A stretch of DNA of 50,684 nucleotides, from the NCBI RefSeq assembly GCF_019104945.1, contig NZ_JAHRWW010000009.1, positions 1-50,684 on the forward strand, read 5' to 3'. The notes beneath the pieces are model-generated. The model was not told the origin of the DNA. It did no database searches and was given only the letters and a program-made list of their open reading frames with translations. The translations under genes and the position numbers were made by a program. This DNA comes from Thermomonas sp. GTDB taxonomy: Bacteria; Pseudomonadota; Gammaproteobacteria; Xanthomonadales; Xanthomonadaceae. Positions 43,238 through 50,684 of the stretch are shown piece by piece. The number at the start of each line of letters is the position of its first letter. The first letter of the stretch is position 1.

Positions 43238-44179
43238 ATGCGCATTGGAATCATCACAGATTCAGCCTGTGATCTGCCCAATTCCTTTATCGAGAAGGAA
43301 AACATCACCATCTTGCCGGTTACGGTACAGATCGGCCAGGCCGTGCTCGCTGACGTGCGCAATGAAGACGCCACCATGAACTTCCTCACTGGGGAAACTG
43401 GCGCACGTGCGTTTGAAGCCGAGACCACGCCCTATACCGTGCAACAGGTGCATGATTTATTTTTAAGCAAGCTGGTGCACGACTACGATTACGTCTTCTG
43501 TATTACCACCGCCAGCTCGCGTAGCGGTATTCACGACAACGCGGTGCAGGCCAGCTACACCATCCTCAATGAATATAAGACCGTGCGCGCCGAATCCGGC
43601 AACAACACGCCGTTTATGCTGCGTGTGATCGACAGCCAAAACGTATTTACCGGGGTAGGTATTCCCGTTATCGAAGCCGTGCGCCTGCGCGCCGCCGATG
43701 AAACGCCACCCAAGATTCGCGCCCACCTCGATAGCTTGGTCAGCAACACGCACAGTTACATGGTGCCGCCCGACCTGCATTACCTACGCAACCGCATTAA
43801 AAAACGCGGCGATAAAAGTGTCAGTTTCTTGAGCGCCGCGCTGGGTAGCGCCTTAGATATCAAGCCAATCTTGCACTGCAATCGTGGTGAAACCGGCCCC
43901 GTTGGCAAAGCGCGTGGATTTTTGCCCGCCTGCCAAAAACTGTTTGAATTCACCGAAAAACGTATCGCTGCTGGCCTGCTGACCCCTGCGCTCAATATCG
44001 CCTACGGCGGCCCGCTGAGCGAGCTACAAGACCTTCCCGGATACACCCAGCTCCGCAGTGTTTGCGCAGATCGCCACATCGAAGTCTATGAAGGCTTTAT
44101 GGGTCTTTCGGGCATGGTCAACGTGGGCAAAGGCGCACTCGTACTTTCGTTTGCCGCAAGCCCGCATAATTTCAGCTAG
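43238..44179 (+). CDS. DegV family protein (fatty-acid-binding type)
   Basis: A 313-residue cytosolic protein. DegV markers are the N-terminal IGIITDSACDLPNSFIEKENITILPVTV stretch, ITTASSRSGIHDNA, VIDSQNVFTGVGI, LHYLRNRIKKRG and ALDIKPIL. Family members bind a fatty acid between two lobes and in Gram-positives act with fatty-acid kinase; here no kinase gene is adjacent. The middle contains a longer-than-usual segment around residues 105-125 (ILNEYKTVRAESGNN). The ribosome site is GGAGG, 6 bases before the ATG. Confidence 0.9.
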   Translation: MRIGIITDSACDLPNSFIEKENITILPVTVQIGQAVLADVRNEDATMNFLTGETGARAFEAETTPYTVQQVHDLFLSKLVHDYDYVFCITTASSRSGIHDNAVQASYTILNEYKTVRAESGNNTPFMLRVIDSQNVFTGVGIPVIEAVRLRAADETPPKIRAHLDSLVSNTHSYMVPPDLHYLRNRIKKRGDKSVSFLSAALGSALDIKPILHCNRGETGPVGKARGFLPACQKLFEFTEKRIAAGLLTPALNIAYGGPLSELQDLPGYTQLRSVCADRHIEVYEGFMGLSGMVNVGKGALVLSFAASPHNFS

Positions 44180-44237
44180 GGCATGACGAAACGCCCGTAA
44201 CCGGGTAGCCTAAGAGCAGGCCTCATATGGAGTTTGC

Positions 44238-44582
44238 ATGGCTACTCGCTACCTGATCCGCCTTCCTAACCCAAGTAATGCACGCGGCGAAGACGCCAGC
44301 CTGAGCTTTCGTTCGCAGGGTGCCGAGGGCATCGCCGAAGAATTACAGCACGCACTGCGCAGTGACGCCCTGTTTGCGCGTTGGTTAGAAAAGCAGGAAG
44401 AACCCGGCACGGTGGACCCAGCGCTTAGCGCCAGCGACACTTCCGCCAGCGTCAGCGGCATGCAGGAAGACCTGCATATCGACCTCACCGTTATTACCCG
44501 CCTGTCATCCGCTGTGCTGCGCCACCGTCTTGCCCTGCTTGCAGGCAACCACTGGCAGCTGCGCGACGTCAGCGCCGCATAA
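44238..44582 (+). CDS. Conserved-looking hypothetical protein
   Basis: A 114-residue soluble protein with no signal peptide, membrane helix or motif I recognise. It starts with a strand-like basic segment (MATRYLIRLPNP), followed by a Ser/Glu-rich region and a helix-prone C terminus (LTVITRLSSAVLRHRLALLAGNHWQLRDV). A GGAG site lies 10 bases before the ATG. Codon use is like its neighbours. It sits between DegV and the Dph6-like gene, with only 8 bases to the latter, so it is probably co-transcribed. Confidence 0.6.
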   Translation: MATRYLIRLPNPSNARGEDASLSFRSQGAEGIAEELQHALRSDALFARWLEKQEEPGTVDPALSASDTSASVSGMQEDLHIDLTVITRLSSAVLRHRLALLAGNHWQLRDVSAA

Positions 44583-44590
44583 GTATTTTG

Positions 44591-45289
44591 ATGCAACCGA
44601 TACTACTGTCTTGGAGCGGCGGAAAAGACGCCGCGTGGACGCTACACACCCTTCGCCAGCAGGGTGTTTTTGTAGTCGTAGGCTTATTCACTACACTCAC
44701 AGAAGGCTTTGACCGCATCTCGATGCAAGGCATTCGCCGCGACGTTTTGCACGCGCAAGCCGAAGCAGTGGGGCTGCCGGTTATTGAATCCTATATCCCG
44801 CAAAAAACTGATAACGCGGGTTATGAAGCTGCATTTGCAGAGGCCCTGCAGCGCGCTAAAGCACGCTGGCCCAATCTTTCCCATATTGCCTATGGCGATC
44901 TTTTGCTGGAAGACGTCAAACGCTGGCGCGAAGCGCTGTGCGAACGCTTGGGTTGGCAGGCTGTATTCCCCATTTTCGGGCAAGACACCACGCAGCTAGC
45001 GCGTGAAATGGTGAGCAGCGGCGTTGAGACGCGGCTTTGCTGCGTGGATAGCACGCAGCTGACCCCAAGCTTTTCTGGCCGCCAATTTGATACCGCTCTT
45101 TTGGACGCACTTCCCGCAAGCGTGGATCCTTGCGGTGAAAACGGCGAATTCCACACCTGTATTACCAATGGCCCGATGTTTAATCACGCGCTTTCACTCA
45201 CACAAGGCGAGCAGATTCTCCGCGACAACCGCTTTGCTTATACCGATTTCTACCTATCCCCAACGCCAGCTAGCAATGCCTGCGCATGA
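44591..45289 (+). CDS. Diphthine--ammonia ligase-like ATP pyrophosphatase (Dph6 domain)
   Basis: A 232-residue adenine-nucleotide alpha-hydrolase. The PP-loop [19 protein letters not shown] is at the N terminus. The Dph6-type signatures [11 protein letters not shown], the [14 protein letters not shown] strand, [19 protein letters not shown] and the C-terminal [15 protein letters not shown] follow. In eukaryotes and archaea Dph6 amidates diphthine on EF-2, but bacteria have no diphthamide, so this enzyme must act on something else. The ATG at 44591 is one codon after an alternative TTG. The 3' end overlaps the convergent fghA gene by 40 bases. Confidence 0.88.
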   Translation: MQPILLSWSGGKDAAWTLHTLRQQGVFVVVGLFTTLTEGFDRISMQGIRRDVLHAQAEAVGLPVIESYIPQKTDNAGYEAAFAEALQRAKARWPNLSHIAYGDLLLEDVKRWREALCERLGWQAVFPIFGQDTTQLAREMVSSGVETRLCCVDSTQLTPSFSGRQFDTALLDALPASVDPCGENGEFHTCITNGPMFNHALSLTQGEQILRDNRFAYTDFYLSPTPASNACA

Positions 45290-46094
45290 TGCGCAATATG
45301 CTCGCCAATGAAGCTGGCGATGAAGTAATAGCTGTGGTCGTAGCCAGGCTGCATACGCAGGTATAGCGGCTGCCTTGCCGCATCACACGCTGCTTGAAAA
45401 AGTTCAGGCCGCAGCTGTGCGGTCAAAAACTCATCATCCATGCCTTGGTCGATCAGTATTGGTAATCGCTCTTTGGCCTGCCCCACCAGTTCGCAAGCGT
45501 CATACAACTTCCACACCTCGCGATCTTCACCCAAATAAGCGGCAAACGCCTTTTCACCCCACGGCACCTGACTAGGTGCCACGATGGGCGAAAACGCTGA
45601 CACGCTGCGATAGCGCCCGGGGTTGCGCAGTGCCAATACCAGCGCGCCGTGCCCACCCATCGAATGCCCGCTGATCGCACGCGATTGCGTCACCGAAAAG
45701 TGCGCTTCTATCAGCGCCGGAAGCTCATGCGCAATGTAATCAAACATGCGGTAATGGCGCGCCCACGGCAAGCGCGTCGCGTTCAAATAAAACCCAGCGC
45801 CTTGGCCTAAGTCATAACCCTCAGCATCGGGCACCGCCTCGCCGCGCGGGCTAGTGTCAGGGACAACAATCGCAACCCCGTGCTCGGCTGCATAGCGTTG
45901 CGCCCCGGCCTTAGTGATGAAGTTTTGTTCTGTGCACGTCAACCCGGAGAGCCAATACAGCACCGGCACCGGCCCTTGCAGTGCCTGCGGCGGAAGGTAA
46001 ACAGCAAAACGCATCTCACAGCCAAGTGTTTGCGAGGTGTGCTGATACACATCCTGCCAACCACCAAAGCAGGCGCGGTGTTCAAGCCGCTGCA

Positions 46095-46095
<1 letters not shown>
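45250..46095 (-). CDS. fghA: S-formylglutathione hydrolase
   Basis: A 281-residue serine esterase of the esterase D family, second step of glutathione-dependent formaldehyde oxidation (S-formylglutathione to formate and glutathione). It has [27 protein letters not shown], the [21 protein letters not shown] segment, the nucleophile in [26 protein letters not shown], an acid region around DQGMDDEFL, and the catalytic His in [14 protein letters not shown]. The start shares one base with the stop of the dehydrogenase gene (TAATG), so both steps come from one message. Confidence 0.96.
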
Positions 46096-47267
<1,172 letters not shown>

Positions 47268-47285
47268 TCAGGGTTGATGACGCTC

Positions 47286-48974
47286 CTAGACAGCGATTGC
47301 AGCAACTTGCTGATTTACATCCTCTTCCAGCATGTCATCGCCACCATCCGGTTTGTACTTGATATCTCCAAAATAAATCGTTCGCCACTTCGCCAAGTTT
47401 CCGCTGAACCAATGCGATATCGAATCATGCCCATAGCCATCAAAAAATTGAGCAACCGTCTCCGGCAGCGGCTCAGGGTTATTCCAAGCATCCAACATCA
47501 CTTGCTCATACATTGCCAACCGCCCGCCTCGCACTTGCTTCTGCCGCAAAGCAGCCATTTTTCGTTTAAGTGCACTAGTCTCACGCTGCAAGCCCTTGCG
47601 CTGCGTAGAAACTTCAGACAACGCATTCCTTCGGCTGCGAATTGCGCCATCAACGGCATTCCACTCTTCAACTTCCTCTGTTGTTGCAGATCCATAAGTG
47701 TGGCTTTGATAAGGGTCTTTCAGACCGCGCCGTTTACTGTAAAGTGTCTTCAGCTCCGCCTCTAATGCAGCCTCTCGGCTACGAAGGTTTTGAATAGACT
47801 GCAGATCGTCACCTTTTTCAACACGCACTTTCAGCCAACGATGCAAAAGCTCCATATGGGCGGCTTGTACTAACTCAAGTCGTCCCTGCTTGCGGCGCAC
47901 GCTTTGCAAATATCCATTGTACGCAGCCTGAAGATTATCGTCGGTTTTATCAAACTCATCTTTAACTTCAGGATCAAGTGCATCAATAGGCTGCAACAAG
48001 ACTCCAGCAGCGGCAGCCATATCATACATTTCGTTTAGCGCGAAGCGCGCGATGCTGTTTTTGCGCCCTTGGTGGTTGGGGTCATAGCCGCCGCCTACAT
48101 CCGAGTGCACACCTGGGTACCAGATTTCCACGGTATTTGCAGGGTATCGCCCGCCATCGCGCGTGGAGTCAAGCGGAAATTGTTTACGCAATTCATGCGC
48201 CGCCGTCATATGCACGCTCTGCTCTACCATCGGCGGAAGCCGCATATCGTGCGCCCAATCGCTATGGCCGTCATGGGCATTGAATGTAGCTGCCGCCAAA
48301 TTGCTCCACACCGAACATACAGTATCGAAAATGCCTGAAAAAATGATGCGTAGCGGGATGTCACGATAGTGCCAAGTGCCATCCGAAGCCGCCTTACAGC
48401 GCGCCGCCAAATCACGTGCAAACGCACGCGCCTGCGCTGCACCGCGCGAAAACCCGAATATAGACACATTGATTAAAAGTATTTTTTTGACAGATTGCTT
48501 ATCAATCAGCTTATCAAGCTCATCTAAGGTATATTTAATACGGTCGCGCCCCCCTTTCCCAATTGCAAGCCCCAACATACCGCCGTTATCCCCTACATCA
48601 GGGAAAGACGTGCCAACGCCTGGAATGTAGGCTTTCCTTATATTGCTTTTTTCATCGGCATGCGAAAACTGCAATCTCGCAATATTTGACAAAGCCCGCT
48701 GATCGGGGGATTTTTTCATCTCTGCGTCGCGGCTATTACCCGTCCCATCAAAAAACACAGCAAAGTGCAGCACCTGCGTACACCCCGCACCGGCTTCATC
48801 TTGATTTACCACGCTACACGCCTGCGCTTCTTGTCGCTGCTGTCGCTCTGCATCACTTAGCGCACGCCTACCGCGTGCTAAGCGCGCGGTTCTTGCAGCC
48901 GAGTCTGCACCCGCAATAGGGTCTTGCGCGCCCGGCAACAGATCAACCTGCCCTTGGATTTCAGTGGAATCCAT
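47286..48974 (-). CDS. Tle1-type (DUF2235) lipase, putative type VI secretion effector
   Basis: A 562-residue alpha/beta hydrolase. DUF2235 motifs are HFAVFFDGTGNS (70-81), the nucleophile elbow FGFSRGAAQARAF with Ser176, GIFDTVCSVW (Asp217), and VHSDVGGGYDP (His290). After the catalytic core comes a coiled-coil, highly charged region (about 370-500), then a tail with QFFDGYGHDSISHWF, which may complete a lipase lid. No signal peptide, as expected for a VgrG-delivered effector. Upstream genes on the same strand are a DUF3304 lipoprotein and a DUF4123 chaperone, the usual immunity/adaptor partners of Tle effectors. Start at 48974 has GGGGGCGGGTG upstream; ATGs at 48989 and 49046 are possible but poorer. 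Confidence 0.85.
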   Translation of the reverse strand: MDSTEIQGQVDLLPGAQDPIAGADSAARTARLARGRRALSDAERQQRQEAQACSVVNQDEAGAGCTQVLHFAVFFDGTGNSRDAEMKKSPDQRALSNIARLQFSHADEKSNIRKAYIPGVGTSFPDVGDNGGMLGLAIGKGGRDRIKYTLDELDKLIDKQSVKKILLINVSIFGFSRGAAQARAFARDLAARCKAASDGTWHYRDIPLRIIFSGIFDTVCSVWSNLAAATFNAHDGHSDWAHDMRLPPMVEQSVHMTAAHELRKQFPLDSTRDGGRYPANTVEIWYPGVHSDVGGGYDPNHQGRKNSIARFALNEMYDMAAAAGVLLQPIDALDPEVKDEFDKTDDNLQAAYNGYLQSVRRKQGRLELVQAAHMELLHRWLKVRVEKGDDLQSIQNLRSREAALEAELKTLYSKRRGLKDPYQSHTYGSATTEEVEEWNAVDGAIRSRRNALSEVSTQRKGLQRETSALKRKMAALRQKQVRGGRLAMYEQVMLDAWNNPEPLPETVAQFFDGYGHDSISHWFSGNLAKWRTIYFGDIKYKPDGGDDMLEEDVNQQVAAIAV

Positions 48975-48990
48975 TTCACCCGCCCCCATT

Positions 48991-49491
48991 TCATTTATTG
49001 TAATTGTGCTCAGCAGGAACGGGGAAGCGCCTAAAATCAAACACATTAGCGCTCAAATCAACCATTTCTGCCTCTACATGCCCATCCGGGTAAAAGTGCA
49101 ATACCAATTCGCTTGGATTATCAGGGTACGGAAACTTGATCGGAACAACCGCATCATGCGATGGCTGCACTTCCCCCCTCACATATCGATTTGTTTTAAG
49201 ATCATAGCGAGATGAAGGCCGCCAATGCACCTTTATTGTATGTTGCTTATTCATGTTTCGCGGCGGCTTCGGTCCCATTGCACTCCCCCCATTGGTATAA
49301 GCACTTGCCCCCCCAAGCCACATCCCATCAACTGTAATGTCCAAAATTGAACGATCTGTGTAATTAAACGCAAACAATGAAAGATAATTCACTTTCTTCT
49401 TTGCCTTGGCGGAATTGCTGGTACAGCCAAACAAACCAGCGCCCACCAACAGCGCCACCGCAATTAGCCACATACTCGTATTCTTATCCAT
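48991..49491 (-). CDS. DUF3304-like lipoprotein, probable immunity protein of the lipase effector
   Basis: A 166-residue protein with a lipoprotein signal (SMWLIAVALLVGAGLFGC), so it sits in the periplasm tethered to a membrane. The mature part is beta-rich: LFAFNYTDRSILDITVDG, GGSAMGPKPPRN, HTIKVHWRPSSRYD and LVLHFYPDGHVEAEMVDL. This matches DUF3304, often found beside Tle1 genes, where lipoproteins neutralise the lipase. It lies 16 bases upstream of the lipase gene on the same strand and is probably made with it. Start at 49491 has an AGG ribosome site; residue numbering from the alternative start two codons upstream changes little. Confidence 0.8.
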   Translation of the reverse strand: MDKNTSMWLIAVALLVGAGLFGCTSNSAKAKKKVNYLSLFAFNYTDRSILDITVDGMWLGGASAYTNGGSAMGPKPPRNMNKQHTIKVHWRPSSRYDLKTNRYVRGEVQPSHDAVVPIKFPYPDNPSELVLHFYPDGHVEAEMVDLSANVFDFRRFPVPAEHNYNK

Positions 49492-49524
49492 ACACACCTC
49501 ACGAAAAAACGCTCAAATTCGCAT

Positions 49525-50388
49525 TCAATCCCAGCTTTCTACGACAGGCCAAACTTCATTCCCAATATCGCGCGCAGTTCGTCTTCCTTCCAAAAAATCT
49601 TCCAAACGCAACACCCAATCTGGCGTCTGATGAAACCCTTCTCCAAGCAGTAGTGCCCACGTGCAAATCATGACCACACGCTTTCCATCATGAATCCCAT
49701 AGTTTTCACCCACCCGCATACATCCCCGTATGAAACGGTATTGATCATTACGCGGCACGCGATCAAGCAGGTCTTCGTCCACCAGTCGAAAGTGATCAAT
49801 CAATGTATATGGATAAGTATCAGCCAATAGCTGCCTTCGCTGCGTGTCGTCGAGTTGCAGCGGCGGGTCGTATAAATCCTCTTGCGGGGCAGTAAGTATC
49901 AACACATCCCACACGTGCGCATGCGTTACAAACCACCATTCGCAACCAATTCCAAGAAAGGCATTCCGCTGCTCTTGCGTCATAACATTAACCAGCCACG
50001 GCAATACACGGCCATCATAAAACCGCGCAAGGAACTCTTTACCGTTCGGAAACCGCGCATCTAAACGCCGCATCAAGCGCTGAGATAACTCCCCCTCAGA
50101 CAGTGCCGTATCAATAAACGTTAACGCACCAAAACTCTTTACCTTACCGCCAAGCCAGACCAGTAGATTCGCAACATCAACGCCAGCCTGCAATTGATGC
50201 AGCCAAACCGATGCATTCCCAGATCCATCTGCCAATAAGCCATCGAAAAGTTGAATTTCGCTATCAGCTATCCCATGAAGTTGCTTGAGCAATTCATCTA
50301 GCGACTCACACTGTGCACCATCTAACAGAAGAAACCGCCTATTTTCTTCTGCTGGCTCCAACCAATGCCGTACGGGAAGAGGCTGCAT
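49525..50388 (-). CDS. DUF4123 protein, type VI effector chaperone/adaptor
   Basis: A 287-residue cytosolic protein. The first 130 residues have the DUF4123 layout: RRFLLLDGAQCESLDELL, then FIDTALSEGELSQRLMRRLDA, then the family's FLARFYDGRVLPWLVNVMTQEQRNAFLG. The C-terminal part (HFRLVDEDLLDRVP, RGCMRVGENYGI, WALLLGEGFHQTPDW) is extended. DUF4123 proteins load effectors onto VgrG. Start at 50388 has AAGGGGTG 8 bases upstream; the open frame extends 19 codons further but without a site. It is first of the three-gene effector module. No vgrG precedes it in the window; instead a transposase end lies 160 bases upstream. Confidence 0.82.
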   Translation of the reverse strand: MQPLPVRHWLEPAEENRRFLLLDGAQCESLDELLKQLHGIADSEIQLFDGLLADGSGNASVWLHQLQAGVDVANLLVWLGGKVKSFGALTFIDTALSEGELSQRLMRRLDARFPNGKEFLARFYDGRVLPWLVNVMTQEQRNAFLGIGCEWWFVTHAHVWDVLILTAPQEDLYDPPLQLDDTQRRQLLADTYPYTLIDHFRLVDEDLLDRVPRNDQYRFIRGCMRVGENYGIHDGKRVVMICTWALLLGEGFHQTPDWVLRLEDFLEGRRTARDIGNEVWPVVESWD

Positions 50389-50548
50389 TAACGTCACCCC
50401 TTCGGAGTGAATGGCGCTGCGCGCTGGGCCGCTAGCAACAGACATTCTTTACAGACTGATTGCGGAAATACCGGCAACGGATACCGCCACCACTCCGCCC
50501 CCACAAACGACTTCCTCTGCGCTTGCACTTTTATTTCGCCCGGCCTGA

Positions 50549-50684
50549 TTAGCACGAACCCTCAGCAACGAATATTGGCGCATCACGCAAAGCTGCCTCC
50601 GAGCACGGTTTAGTTTGAACAACGGCTTGCAGCAAGCACGGCACAAGTGCTTTCAGATCAAACCGCCGGTTGAAGCGCCATGCT
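50549..50684 (-). mobile_element. IS1595-family (ISXO2-like) transposase, C-terminal end, cut by window edge
   Basis: The last 44 or so codons of a minus-strand frame entering from beyond the window end read AWRFNRRFDLKALVPCLLQA followed by VVQTKPCSEAALRDAPIFVAEGSC and a stop at 50549-50551. The RFNRRFDL segment is the conserved C-terminal block of ISXO2/IS1595 transposases. The element end (terminal repeat) should lie between here and about 50450, but I could not define it. Whether the transposase is intact cannot be seen. Confidence 0.6.

Overview
The window (about 50.7 kb, GC-rich) reads as a chromosome segment of a gammaproteobacterium of the Xanthomonadales/Lysobacterales type. The clues are the TTG-initiated trmB, the three-domain monothiol glutaredoxin, the aceE/maeB/ilvE/rimK/rsgA complement, the many overlapping genes, and the DUF3228 and EstA-like autotransporter genes. 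Placement rests on recognising protein families by eye, not on a search.

Layout. (1) 1-436: 3' end of ahcY with a strong terminator. (2) 494-4904, minus strand: an SRPBCC gene, then a compact overlapping operon DUF3348 - MotA-like DUF802 - MotB/OmpA-like - DUF2894. This matches what I know as the type III Zorya anti-phage arrangement and lies between ahcY and metF. (3) 4970-13417: DUF3228, metF, a DUF4124 exported protein, ilvE, a two-component system, rimK, tRNA-Gly(CCC) and a GDSL autotransporter esterase. (4) 13631-30320: mostly housekeeping: trmB, an SLC13-type permease, a Rieske protein, an FAH-family hydrolase, mscL, aceE, a TPR-GGDEF diguanylate cyclase, maeB, gltS-dadA, a QEGLA/MATCAP-like protein and rsgA. 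(5) 30390-38051: the accessory region of greatest interest. (6) 38105-47204: AlaA-like aminotransferase, Grx4-(A-type)-rhodanese fusion, paired amidohydrolases, DegV, a Dph6-like ATPase, and the glutathione-dependent formaldehyde pathway (fghA and class III ADH). (7) 47286-50684, minus strand: a Tle1/DUF2235 lipase, a DUF3304 lipoprotein and a DUF4123 chaperone (a type VI secretion effector module), stopping at the end of an IS1595-type transposase cut by the window edge.

The system in region 5 looks like a complete ribosomally made, modified peptide (RiPP) locus. It has a divergent XRE repressor (30390-30701), a repeat-rich intergenic region, an HlyD adaptor (30900-32162), and a 46-residue precursor with a Gly-Gly leader and a Ser/Thr/Asp/Glu-rich core with two Cys (32247-32387). 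A terminator/attenuator with a T-run follows. Next come a SPASM-domain protein that lacks the radical-SAM CxxxCxxC motif (32470-33462), a graspetide-type ATP-grasp ligase (33459-34439), an exported EreA/ChaN-superfamily protein (34608-35912), and an ABC transporter with an N-terminal C39 peptidase that should cut after the Gly-Gly (35949-38051). The maturase pair resembles the 'grasp-with-spasm' systems known mainly from Bacteroidetes. The stretch from about 32.2 to 35.9 kb is visibly AT-rich, while the two transporter genes flanking it have host-like composition. The locus therefore looks like a foreign precursor/maturase cassette placed inside a resident peptide-export operon. The product and its activity cannot be read from sequence.
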